A stretch of DNA of 64,000 bases, from the NCBI GenBank assembly GCA_947166355.1, contig CAMVDX010000006.1, positions 80,383-144,382 on the forward strand. Reading direction: 5' to 3'. Of this stretch, positions 26,301 through 33,950 are shown one piece after another. The stretch is from an uncultured Treponema sp. Lineage in GTDB: Bacteria > Spirochaetota > Spirochaetia > Treponematales > Treponemataceae. Position 1 is the first letter of the stretch, and each line of letters opens with the position of its first letter. A program made the translations under genes and the position numbers. The notes below the pieces were generated by a model. The model was not told the origin of the DNA. It did not search any database and was given only the letters and a program-made list of their open reading frames with translations.

Positions 26301-26828
26301 TATTAGAGACGGCTGAACAGGAATAAGTTTTTTGAGCAGGAAAGGATGATATTTTTGAATTACAGTTACAAGAGCCGGGCACGCATTGCTTATAAAGGCG
26401 CGATTGTTGTCGGAATTCTGCTGATGTTCCTTAATATATTTTACTGTAAGATAAGCAGAAATCTCACGGCCAAAAGCTCCGTCATAAATCTTTTCCACAC
26501 CAAGAGCCTTTAGACATCCAATAATTTGAGAAGCCTGTTCTCCATAAATTGCATAAAAAGATGGAGCAAGAATCAGAGAGATTTTTTCACCGGCTTTTAA
26601 ATCCTGCAAAAAGGAATCAGTATCATCACGATAGCTTCTTGCATGGTGAATGCACACACTAATACATTTTCCGCAATCATTACACTTTCGAGAATCAATT
26701 GCCATGCGGGTAATGCCGTTTTTTACGACAGAAACATTTGCCCCCATCAGAGAACAGTTGCTGATGCATTTATTACAGCCAATGCAGTTATCATTTGTAT
26801 AAATAATACCTTTATTGTATCTGTCCAT
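23400..26828 (-). CDS. Sensory [FeFe]-hydrogenase-like / GGDEF-EAL c-di-GMP protein
   Basis: The protein has 1142 residues, starting at ATG 26828 (GAGG six bases upstream). Residues 15-60 bind two [4Fe-4S] clusters (CIGCNKCISNC, CNDCGKCISVC). Residues 80-320 match the [FeFe]-hydrogenase H-cluster domain with all four ligand cysteines: C150 in SNACPA, C198 in GTCIAHKDE, and C305 and C309 in ACKNGCVAGPG. The proton-relay Cys before C150 is Ala, as in HydS-type sensory hydrogenases. A CGSCGYNSC iron-sulfur domain follows near 403-428. GGDEF is degenerate (GGGNF, 517-521), but EAL is intact (E638-A-L, DDFGIGYSSL, EGVET). The C-terminus is PAS-like. Likely a redox- or H2-responsive c-di-GMP phosphodiesterase; last gene of a three-gene operon. 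Confidence 0.88.
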   Translation of the reverse strand: MDRYNKGIIYTNDNCIGCNKCISNCSLMGANVSVVKNGITRMAIDSRKCNDCGKCISVCIHHARSYRDDTDSFLQDLKAGEKISLILAPSFYAIYGEQASQIIGCLKALGVEKIYDGAFGREISAYLTVKYIKEHQQNSDNNRAFISNACPALVTVIQKYHPFLLKKLIPVQPSLICTAIYAKKYLGDNNKIACLGTCIAHKDETESQNTDGSISYNLTFGHLMPKLSEYNFSDYSGEADLKSEGIGSLISKNSEFAEIISYFFSRTETIISLIGFNKDNMDSLYMSFNEKYKETLPLLVEISACKNGCVAGPGVDFLSFNKENVYSSTIAIRNKFYQHYKDIENPEKLWKHFSSHFKYLRPEDFERTYTDFSRQQFKIPQSAVDEIYNDMLKDTPQKQNMNCGSCGYNSCQDMVRAIAYGYARKENCIHYMNDLMLKRLFTDVDTGVLTPVAFKKEGDALLKKNPDKNFIVAVGDVNKLRIINDLYGFETGTAILKLVAATLRQIAGDEGLVARLGGGNFALCMENSVDNLQRLQSCKIFDCSSLNITFPVTMHFGIRITNASIGLGQAMTQASLGMADYISSIQNTYTAFTEKNLEQTHVEADITAKMQPAMNNAEFKIWYQPQYSSSTGELVGAEALCRWIKKDGTIISPSLFIPVAEKNGFIRLLDEAIWTKVFESVSSWLKQGIDLVPISINISRVSLESDKLYYTIKRLKEKYAVPEKYIHFEITESAAIKAQNYLTSRIEKLRSLGFSIAMDDFGIGYSSLNSLKDMPIDILKLDMGFMRGDNNQNRGGTIINYVVRMAQGLEYITVAEGVETQEQADFLRSIGVNVIQGFLYAKPMPEQDFLELLKKSSKHGTVSRPRTFGQIDVRKFLTPDSSESLMFEEFTGPAAIFEFDEKTQALVLIRANLKFLSLFEIEELSFADARKSLKNLIKKAAYIELLEKFRESLADNKEVTFNVEVRTYIKQRPLWVKTHLWEISRNGQKHSFYILAEDVTNEKITENTLALSNNQLGMMMDNSQVGLCLMHVELEMRRLFSSVLHVRVMRVNQTFLELSGFTEEEILNWTEKEAFDVIHPQDRAGFKTAIVKAFLGKFKKPFSYDYRAIKKDGSYTKVRILINGIQQPDKSFMLITNYILLE

Positions 26829-26835
26829 TTTTGCC

Positions 26836-27948
26836 TCACTCAAAAACAAGAAGAACCATAGACTGATTCAAATGAATAAAATCCATCTGCTCTCCGTATC
26901 CTGAAACGCCTATGAATTTTCCATAACTGCGAAGTGCATTTACAAATTCTCCGAAACACCCCTGATTTTCAAAATATTTTGAACGAGCCAGACAATTTAC
27001 CGAAATCGTAAACGACGGCTGTTTTATATTTTCAAGAACACGATTTTCAGTTTCTTTCCACACACGCCTAACATCATCTACTTCAAGAAGAAGTATTTTT
27101 GTCTGATTGTAGATTCTCGAAAAATAGGAAATAGATCCATCTTCATATATCTTTTCGGCCTCGGTTATATAAATCTCATTGCCGGCAATACGCCCCATAG
27201 GATGAATATAAAGGACCTCAGAAAGTTCGCTTACAGAAATTCCAAGAGCCTCAGCAAGGACAACAGCAGCAGGACGCTCGTTATATTCAAAAACAATACG
27301 TTCCTCACAATCTGCATAGGTAGCAACAAGCTTATGAGAGGTCGGCTTGAACATATTTTCACGAAAAATTCCAACTTTTCCGTTCAGATTATGAATAAAA
27401 ACAAAAGCACAGGTATTTTTAAAAATATCGCCATTAAGTGCAACAAAGGTATCTGTACAGTCAGCAGCAGCGCCGGAAGAACTACCCGCAACCTTTATTC
27501 CAGTTCCTTCAAGAACTTCTTCAAAGGTATCTAAAACAAGCTCTTCTCCCTTTCCAAAGGCAGTCATAAATTCAAGACAACAGGTATTTTCATACGAAGA
27601 CAGTTTAGAAAGAGCCTCCTGTATATGAACCTTATACATGGCAGGATGTCTGTCTATATCAAAAAGAAGGCCGGCAGAAACTTCAACGCCATCATTAATT
27701 GCCATAACACAGGCACCACTGTGACTATAACCTTCACAAGAATAATTTACATAAGTAGAAGAACCAATTACAGTTGCATCAGGATAATTTTCTTTAAGCC
27801 GAGCAGAAAAGAACCAAAGCATATCCAGCTCAGAAAAGAATATAATCAACTTTGGACATACTGAATTCGCATCTAACTGTGCTTTAATTTCAGAGTAGGC
27901 TTCCTCATTTACGGAACTTGATGTAAGGGCTACGACACATCTTTCCAC
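26836..27948 (-). CDS. FIST-domain sensory protein
   Basis: The 370-residue soluble protein has the FIST N layout (VVALTSSSVNEEAYSEIKAQL start, ATVIGSSTYVNYSCEGYS, and GTGIKVAGSSSGAAADC) and a FIST C half with IHPMGRIAGNEIYI. FIST domains are proposed small-ligand sensors, and the nitric-oxide sensor NosP is a haem-binding member usually encoded with kinases or c-di-GMP enzymes. It starts at GTG 27948 with GGGAG upstream, 11 bases after the hybrid kinase stop. It ends seven bases before the hydrogenase-EAL gene. The three are very likely one operon. The ligand is unknown. Confidence 0.86.
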   Translation of the reverse strand: MERCVVALTSSSVNEEAYSEIKAQLDANSVCPKLIIFFSELDMLWFFSARLKENYPDATVIGSSTYVNYSCEGYSHSGACVMAINDGVEVSAGLLFDIDRHPAMYKVHIQEALSKLSSYENTCCLEFMTAFGKGEELVLDTFEEVLEGTGIKVAGSSSGAAADCTDTFVALNGDIFKNTCAFVFIHNLNGKVGIFRENMFKPTSHKLVATYADCEERIVFEYNERPAAVVLAEALGISVSELSEVLYIHPMGRIAGNEIYITEAEKIYEDGSISYFSRIYNQTKILLLEVDDVRRVWKETENRVLENIKQPSFTISVNCLARSKYFENQGCFGEFVNALRSYGKFIGVSGYGEQMDFIHLNQSMVLLVFE

Positions 27949-27959
27949 TACGCTGCTCC

Positions 27960-29720
27960 CTAAGAACGTTTATTATCACGGAAGAAAAGCATGAGCACTT
28001 TAAGTAAAGACGCCATATCAACCGGCTTTACAAGATAAGCGTTCATACCCGCATTAAAGGCACGAGATTTTTCTTCTGCAAAGGCATCTGCTGTAAGAGC
28101 AATAATTGGGATTTCAGCAATCTGTTTATCTGTAAATTTCCTGATAATCTTTGTAGTTTCATAACCATCCATAACCGGCATCTGTAAATCCATAATAACA
28201 AGATCATAATAACCCGGCTCAGAATCACGCAGCTTTTCAATTGCAAAGGAACCATCGATTGCCTCTTCAATTATAAAGCCCTCATCAAGCAGCGAATCCA
28301 CAAGAATTTCACGATTAAGATCATTATCATCAACAACAAGAATACGCCGGCCTTTAAAATCGTAATGAACAAAATCCTGATCTTCCTCAATTTCTGTAAG
28401 AGACGGAATTGAAAGCGGCAGAATAACCGTAAACTCAGAACCTTTTCCAAGTTCGCTGGTTACTTCTATCGTTCCACCCATAATCTCTGCATGCGATTTT
28501 GCAATAGTTAAGCCAAGACCTGTTCCCGCCACCGAGAATGCAGTTTCTTTATCACGTTCAAATGGCAAAAATACTCTTTCCAAAAATTCAGGTGACATAC
28601 CGCGCCCTTCATCGCGAATATGAAATTCATTTATAATCTTTGTTTCATCATCACTCGAAAGCTGAATTATTGAAATATAAATTTTTCCACCATCATAAGA
28701 ATACTTTACCGCATTACTTAAAATATTCAGAAGAATCTGATTCAAGCGGATTTTATCACAGGAAAGCACATCATCATCAAGCATGCTGTAGTCAGTTTCT
28801 ACGGTGAGATTTTTAGCCTCCATCTCGCCCTGCATAATCTGACAGATATTATCAATTATCGAATGTAAACTGCAAAGTTCCTCTTCTATTTGAGTTTTTC
28901 CATTTTCAATTTTAGAAATATCGAGAACTTCATTTACAAGACTCATAAGATGATTTGAAGCAACAGAAATTTTTGAAAGACTGTCTGCAAGCTTTTCAGG
29001 ATTATCCATATTCTTTTTTGCAATCTCTGTAAATCCAATTATTGCATCCATAGGAGTACGAATATCATGCGAAACATTTGAAAGGAAGTCGCGTTTCGCT
29101 TTGATTGCCTGATTTGCACCAATAATGGAAGCAGTAATGGTCTTCTGCTGTTTTTCGTAAATAAAGGTTTGATATTTAAAAATTGAACCGATTACAAGTA
29201 CACTTGCCAGCATTGCACAAACAACATCAACATAAACCTGATGAACACTTGCCATACGGTGAATAATTTCAGGATGATAATAGGTATAAATTACAAGTGC
29301 AATAAACTCCAGACTATTAATTATAAACAGTACAATTGTCTTTTTACCACGCATCAGCAGAAACGGACTGATAAGTCCCAGCAGATACCACTGAGGCATA
29401 CCACTTTCGATTCCACCAGAATATACATATAGAAGCGGCAAAAGAATATTATTGAACATAATTGAAGCCATTACCACTGCAAGCTGAGGACGATTCAGTT
29501 TATTTGCAAGCAGATATGTGATTATGAATACTGCAAGGCAGACAAAAGAAGTAATCTGAGCATAAACATTCTGGTGCGATACGGTAGTTACGACACAGGC
29601 AACTGTAATTCCTGCAAGTCCTGCAAGCAGAATAACATTGAGAAGCCGATGTTTAATGTCGTACTGTTCTGTGAATATTCTTCTGAAAACAGATTTTGCC
29701 GTATTCTTAACTGACTGCAT
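27960..29720 (-). CDS. Membrane hybrid sensor histidine kinase
   Basis: The 586-residue protein has about six N-terminal membrane segments (residues 28-185), a HisKA domain with phospho-His 218 in NVSHDIRTPMDAIIGFTEI, an HATPase (NILSNAVKYS, DEGRGMSP, GTGLGLTIAKS), and a C-terminal receiver (VVDDNDLNREI, acceptor Asp in IMDLQMPVMDGYE, K in YLVKPVD). It lacks a separate extracytoplasmic domain, so input may come through the membrane part or a partner. It is first in the operon with the FIST and hydrogenase-EAL genes. TATAAT ends eight bases before the ATG with no Shine-Dalgarno. Confidence 0.92.
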   Translation of the reverse strand: MQSVKNTAKSVFRRIFTEQYDIKHRLLNVILLAGLAGITVACVVTTVSHQNVYAQITSFVCLAVFIITYLLANKLNRPQLAVVMASIMFNNILLPLLYVYSGGIESGMPQWYLLGLISPFLLMRGKKTIVLFIINSLEFIALVIYTYYHPEIIHRMASVHQVYVDVVCAMLASVLVIGSIFKYQTFIYEKQQKTITASIIGANQAIKAKRDFLSNVSHDIRTPMDAIIGFTEIAKKNMDNPEKLADSLSKISVASNHLMSLVNEVLDISKIENGKTQIEEELCSLHSIIDNICQIMQGEMEAKNLTVETDYSMLDDDVLSCDKIRLNQILLNILSNAVKYSYDGGKIYISIIQLSSDDETKIINEFHIRDEGRGMSPEFLERVFLPFERDKETAFSVAGTGLGLTIAKSHAEIMGGTIEVTSELGKGSEFTVILPLSIPSLTEIEEDQDFVHYDFKGRRILVVDDNDLNREILVDSLLDEGFIIEEAIDGSFAIEKLRDSEPGYYDLVIMDLQMPVMDGYETTKIIRKFTDKQIAEIPIIALTADAFAEEKSRAFNAGMNAYLVKPVDMASLLKVLMLFFRDNKRS

Positions 29721-29728
29721 AATTTTTA

Positions 29729-29757
29729 ATTATATCACTACTCCATTAGATTATCAA
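29729..29757 (-). promoter_or_regulatory. Promoter of the kinase-FIST-hydrogenase operon
   Basis: TTGATA (29752-29757), a 17-base spacer and TATAAT (29729-29734) on the minus strand form a near-perfect vegetative promoter. Eight bases remain to the start codon, so the transcript should be leaderless or nearly so. Confidence 0.8.
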
Positions 29758-29809
29758 AACAAAAACAGATATTATTAAAAAAATCTGTCTCCAAAACAAG
29801 CTGAAAAAC

Positions 29810-29838
29810 TTGTCGACGCCCCCACTTTGTCCTATACT
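29810..29838 (+). promoter_or_regulatory. dgt promoter
   Basis: TTGTCG (29810-29815), 17 bases, TATACT (29833-29838). Transcription from about 29845 gives a 30-base leader containing AGGAGAA, in contrast to the leaderless promoters nearby. Confidence 0.7.
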
Positions 29839-29877
29839 TATAGTATACAAACACAAAAAACAGGAGAAATTCAACAG

Positions 29878-31164
29878 ATGCAGAATGCTTTTTACGACGA
29901 AAGAATGTGCCCCGAAAACCCAAAATGGGAACTGGCAAACAAACGTGAAGTTCCAATTTATGGAAGAAATAATGAAATTCGCTCTGATTTTGAACGTGAT
30001 TACACTCGAATTCTGCATTCTCAAGCCTACCGACGTCTTAAACATAAAACCCAGGTCTTTTTTGCGCCACATAACGACCATATCTGCACACGCATGGAAC
30101 ATGTTATGCATGTTGCCTCTGTAGCCACAACAATTGCAAAATTTCTCGGATTAAATGAACAGCTTGCGGGTGCCATTGCAATGGGACATGATATAGGACA
30201 TGCGCCATTTGGCCATCACGGAGAAGACTGTCTGAATAAACTGCTTGAACAAAAGGAAGGTCTTAATGCTCCTAAAAAATTCTGGCATGAACGGAACAGT
30301 CTGTTTTTTGCTGACTATATAGAAACGCTTCCAGACCCGAATGGAATTGAACAACCCTTAAATCTGACTTATGCAGTACGAGACGGTTTAATCTGTCACT
30401 GCGGAGAAATTGACCAGCAGGGAATTAAGCCGCGAGAAGAAGCAATTGACCTCTACTCTATAAAACGTCCCGGCTTTATTCAGCCGTATACCTGGGAAGG
30501 CTGCATTGTAAAAATTGCAGATAAAATCGCGTATCTGGGAAGAGACATCGAGGATGCCCGCGCCTATCATATAATTGATATGGCAGCGTACAGGGAACTC
30601 CGCGAAATAGTCGGTTCTACGCTCGGTTTTGAGAGGAAGGGGGCGCGGGCATTACGGAGCGGCAAAGCCGTAAACACGACAACCCTCATAAATGACCTGA
30701 TAGTTGACCTGTGCGAGCAGAGCAGCCCGGAAAAAGGACTATGCTTTTCTGACGAATACTTCAACTTTATTCTGGAACTCAAAAAGTTTAACTTTGCACG
30801 AATCTACAAACACTGGAGACTTGGAGAATTTGCCATTTATGCCGAAAACATTATCGGAACTCTTTTCAGAACCTTACAAAAGACAAAAATATATGCAGAA
30901 ACAGGCCGTGTAGCACTGGCTTTACGCTTTTATCCTAAACTCTGTGCAACTTTTGAAGACTGGCTTATAAAGCACACCGCTTACAAACCGTTTGATGCCA
31001 GCCGCCATTGTTATGTAGACCGCAAAGCAATTTTAAAATATAACACACAGCCGGTTTTTGACTTACATGATAATGAATCTTTCACCAAATGTGTAATTGA
31101 ATTTATTTCCGGAATGACAGACCAGTTTGCAATTCAGGTTTATGAAGAAGTAATTACATTCTAA
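29878..31164 (+). CDS. dgt: dGTP triphosphohydrolase-like protein (HD superfamily)
   Basis: The 428-residue HD-domain enzyme hydrolyses dNTPs, typically dGTP, to the nucleoside and triphosphate. The first part has RNNEIRSDFERDYTRILHSQAYRRLKHKTQVF, a Dgt landmark, then the metal-binding TRMEHVMHV and GHDIGHAPFGHHGE and a later D in KIADKIAYLGRDIEDA. The start at ATG 29878 follows AGGAGAA; longer readings reach into the promoter. The spirochaete form is close to the YpdC/dGTPase type of moderate length. It is monocistronic and ends before a GTCACCCCGAA hairpin. Confidence 0.92.
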   Translation: MQNAFYDERMCPENPKWELANKREVPIYGRNNEIRSDFERDYTRILHSQAYRRLKHKTQVFFAPHNDHICTRMEHVMHVASVATTIAKFLGLNEQLAGAIAMGHDIGHAPFGHHGEDCLNKLLEQKEGLNAPKKFWHERNSLFFADYIETLPDPNGIEQPLNLTYAVRDGLICHCGEIDQQGIKPREEAIDLYSIKRPGFIQPYTWEGCIVKIADKIAYLGRDIEDARAYHIIDMAAYRELREIVGSTLGFERKGARALRSGKAVNTTTLINDLIVDLCEQSSPEKGLCFSDEYFNFILELKKFNFARIYKHWRLGEFAIYAENIIGTLFRTLQKTKIYAETGRVALALRFYPKLCATFEDWLIKHTAYKPFDASRHCYVDRKAILKYNTQPVFDLHDNESFTKCVIEFISGMTDQFAIQVYEEVITF

Positions 31165-31177
31165 AACTAGAAAACCG

Positions 31178-31203
31178 TCACCCCGAACTTGTTTCGGGGT
31201 CTA
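31178..31203. repeat. Short perfect palindrome after dgt
   Basis: ACCCCGAA and TTCGGGGT pair around CTTG at 31180-31200. Elements with this sequence occur widely as intergenic repeats. It could also act as a weak terminator of dgt because TCTAATT follows. Confidence 0.6.
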
Positions 31204-31257
31204 ATTAATAGATGTACCCCACCACCACGGAACCTATTACAGCCCCAGCATTACATA

Positions 31258-33195
31258 CTACGACTCAACCGCTGGAACTCCGGCTCTCTTTAAAAGTTCA
31301 ACACACTCTTGCGGAGGCAGCGGACGACTGTAAAGAAAGCCTTGAATATAATCTACTCCTGCTCGTTCCACAAGATAATTCTGATTATTTGTTTCTACTC
31401 CTTCCACAAGAATCTTAAAACCAACTTCTTTAAACGTACTTACAAGATCAAAGAAAAGGCTTACCCCCTTCTGACCATCTTCCATTGCAAGTACAAGAGA
31501 GCGGTCCATTTTTATTGTAGAAAACGGAAGTGAAATCACATTTGTCAAATTAGAATATCCCGTTCCAAAATCATCAAGATAAAATTTTACACCAGCCTTT
31601 GCAAGCTCAAGCATATGTTTCATTACAAGTTCATAATTATCAATAAAAATACTTTCTGTAATTTCCATAATAATATTTGAAGGTGAAAGTGAAAAACGTT
31701 CTATTGTATTAAGTACATTCTGCACAACATTCGGATTCATCATCTGATAAACCGAAAAGTTTATAGAAACTGCATTTACCGTATTGCGGTTATCTGAAAT
31801 GAATTTACAAACCTTTTCAAAAGCAACAAAACCGAGCATTTCTATAAGACCGCGACTTTCTGCAACCTGAACAAATTCCTGCGGAGGAATATCTCCAAGC
31901 TCTGTTTTCATTAGACGCGAAAGAGCTTCCATATATTCAAATCTGTTATTCTTGATAGAATAAATCGGCTGATACCAGACCTGAAACTGTTCTGATTCAA
32001 GAGTAAGTTCACGGCGAAGAATTCTGTAAATATAACGCTTACGTTCACGGTCTACAAAGACAGACTCATCACAAATCTGTAGACTTTTAAGCTGCGCAGC
32101 CTTTGCCCTCACGAGCATACTGTTTACAAGGTCAATCATAGAATCATAATCATTTTCTTCTCTTGAAAACTCCAATGCAGCCGAATAAGATTCAATAGGA
32201 ATCGGAATTAAAGAATTAATATCAGAACTGAGTTTTTTAATATCCTCAAAAATAAGGGCACTTTTTACCTTCACATCATCAACCGATTTTCCTATAGCGG
32301 CAAATCGGTTTATTGAGATGATATAAGCATTACGCGGAAAATGCGTCATAAATATTTTACCGAGCTGCAAAAAAAGCTGATTTAATTCTGACGCATCAAG
32401 GCTTGATTGAATCATATTAATATTATCAATCGTCATTACAAAAAGAACACCACCACGTCTCTGAGTAGAAATGCGCTTTCTTAAACGGCTGTCCATCATA
32501 AGACCGGTTTTCATATTAATTTCCATTGTATATGACTGAATCGTAACATAAGCAAAAAGCACAGAAGTAAAAGATGCAACACCGGTAAGTATTAATTTAG
32601 GAAAGAAGAATTGAATTCCAACAAAAAATAATGAAATAAACGGATATGCTATAAATACGCAAAAAATACGGCGCGCAAGAAATCGTCTTTGTATCACAGC
32701 CGTAATAACAATAGCAAGTCCATAACCAAAGGAAAGAAAATATGTCAGATTTTTTAAGGGACCACGAACATATCCTTTAACTTCATCATAAGTAAAAATC
32801 CACCCTGTTGTAATATTCAAAATAACCAGAAAAACATAGACTAAAAGAACCATTCCTGCTGCCATTGTCAGATTATTCAGTTTCTTTTTACTCTGAATTG
32901 CCATATCAAAAACGTAGCAGGTCATTATGCATGGACATATTAAAAGAACAAGAAAGTAAAGAGTCGTTATTATTGTGCAGGAATAAAGAGGCTTATCTGA
33001 AAAGTTTGTAATAAAATGAACAGAAATTATATTAAAAAACGACGCAAGCAAAGTTGAAGCGGCCGCTCCTAAAAAGAACCTCTGATGTTTATCATACAGA
33101 GCATAAGAGAGCAGCGTATTAATACAGATTAAAACTGAGCCCCAGCATGTTATAAGTTCACCAATAATGTAGTAATCTGATATTCCGAATTCCAT
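31258..33195 (-). CDS. Membrane-bound EAL-domain c-di-GMP phosphodiesterase
   Basis: The 645-residue protein has about seven N-terminal membrane helices (residues 10-225), a degenerate GGDEF-like domain (about 245-390, no GGDEF signature: FAAIG in its place), and an EAL domain from about 400 to the end. Its catalytic landmarks are intact: YMEALSRL, ITESIF, DDFGTGYSNL, KMDRSLV, EGVET and QGFLYSRPLP. It should hydrolyse c-di-GMP to pGpG in response to a membrane or extracytoplasmic cue. TATCAT lies seven bases before the ATG and no Shine-Dalgarno is visible. It is monocistronic. Confidence 0.9.
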   Translation of the reverse strand: MEFGISDYYIIGELITCWGSVLICINTLLSYALYDKHQRFFLGAAASTLLASFFNIISVHFITNFSDKPLYSCTIITTLYFLVLLICPCIMTCYVFDMAIQSKKKLNNLTMAAGMVLLVYVFLVILNITTGWIFTYDEVKGYVRGPLKNLTYFLSFGYGLAIVITAVIQRRFLARRIFCVFIAYPFISLFFVGIQFFFPKLILTGVASFTSVLFAYVTIQSYTMEINMKTGLMMDSRLRKRISTQRRGGVLFVMTIDNINMIQSSLDASELNQLFLQLGKIFMTHFPRNAYIISINRFAAIGKSVDDVKVKSALIFEDIKKLSSDINSLIPIPIESYSAALEFSREENDYDSMIDLVNSMLVRAKAAQLKSLQICDESVFVDRERKRYIYRILRRELTLESEQFQVWYQPIYSIKNNRFEYMEALSRLMKTELGDIPPQEFVQVAESRGLIEMLGFVAFEKVCKFISDNRNTVNAVSINFSVYQMMNPNVVQNVLNTIERFSLSPSNIIMEITESIFIDNYELVMKHMLELAKAGVKFYLDDFGTGYSNLTNVISLPFSTIKMDRSLVLAMEDGQKGVSLFFDLVSTFKEVGFKILVEGVETNNQNYLVERAGVDYIQGFLYSRPLPPQECVELLKRAGVPAVES

Positions 33196-33235
33196 TACTT
33201 ATATGATAACACAAAAATTCGAGGGATGCAAAATT

Positions 33236-33502
33236 ATTTAACGAATTGTTATTATACGCGGCAGGGCTTCCGCATTATAAAACGAATTTGTGAAAACATG
33301 GCTTCCGGTCGCGGCTTCGTGGTACAAAACCGCGCAATAATGCGCTACACGCTTTTTGTGGTATAGAAACTATTACACCTGCCGCTTCCGCGGCAGCCAC
33401 AAAAAGAGTGTTTTTGTACCACGCCCCGCTCCCTCGCGCCAAGATTACGTAAATCTTTTATGATGCGGAAGCCCTGATTTAACGGATTGTTATTATACGC
33501 GG
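33236..33502. repeat. Large branched inverted repeat flanked by 26-base direct repeats
   Basis: Two 26-base direct repeats (33236-33261 and 33477-33502, one mismatch; core TTGTTATTATACGCGG) bracket a nested palindrome. Outer arms 33262-33282 and 33456-33476 match in 20 of 21 positions (CAGGGCTTCCGC / GCGGAAGCCCTG). Inside, CGTGGTACAAAA (33318-33329) pairs perfectly with 33412-33423, CACGCTTTTTGTGG (33348-33361) pairs with 33397-33410 bar one base, and CTGCCGC-TTCC-GCGGCAG at 33379-33396 forms the tip. This fills most of a 391-base gap with no gene. Confidence 0.85.
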
Positions 33503-33586
33503 TGCATTGGTTGCGGTTGCAATTTTTCCGTTCACATTTTAAATCTCGTACCGCAACCGACAGTTTTGCATAGCAAAACTGTCACT
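33503..33586. repeat. Two perfect-arm hairpins
   Basis: GGTTGCGGT pairs with ACCGCAACC (about 33508-33558), and GACAGTTTTGC pairs with GCAAAACTGTC (33559-33583) just after the stop codon of the ACT-domain gene on the minus strand. There is no U-tract strong enough to call a terminator. Confidence 0.65.
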
Positions 33587-33856
33587 TTAAACCCTGTGCA
33601 TAGCAGAGAAGACTTTTTCGTTCATGATGTTGATTTCTACGCCCATTTCTTCGGCGAGAGAATTCATGCTTGAACGGAGAGTTTCAATGTCGATATCGGC
33701 AGCAGACAGGTCTACCATCATCATCATTACAAAGTTACCGGAAAGAATTGTCTGAGTGATGTCGGCAATGTTGATTTTATGATCTGAAAGGTATTGAGAA
33801 ACCTTTGCGATGATTCCGACTTTATCTGAGCCTACTACGGTGATTATTGCGTTCAT
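33587..33856 (-). CDS. ACT-domain protein (UPF0237 type)
   Basis: This 89-residue single ACT domain begins MNAIITVVGSDKVGIIAKVSQYLSDHKINIADITQTI and continues with a second beta-alpha unit. Small stand-alone ACT proteins of this type are thought to bind amino acids or other small ligands and act as regulators. It lies beside argF but is separated from it by a palindromic repeat pair, so an operon is uncertain. GGAGATC precedes the ATG. Confidence 0.9.
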   Translation of the reverse strand: MNAIITVVGSDKVGIIAKVSQYLSDHKINIADITQTILSGNFVMMMMVDLSAADIDIETLRSSMNSLAEEMGVEINIMNEKVFSAMHRV

Positions 33857-33871
33857 TGTGATCTCCTATAA

Positions 33872-33946
33872 GATAGATTGCTTCGTCGCTTCGCTCCTCG
33901 CAATGACGAACCCCCCGTCATTGCGAGCGCAGCGAAGCAATCCATA
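33872..33946. repeat. Inverted pair of family F1 repeats
   Basis: GATTGCTTCGTCGC...CTCGCAATGACG and GTCATTGCGAGCGCAGCGAAGCAATCC face each other between the argF stop and the ACT gene start. Confidence 0.88.
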
Positions 33947-33950
33947 TATA

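Noticed and set aside
23400..26828. Catalytic H2-producing hydrogenase
   Set aside because: The proton-relay cysteine is replaced, the partner subunits are absent, and the domain is fused to signalling modules, so a sensor is more likely.
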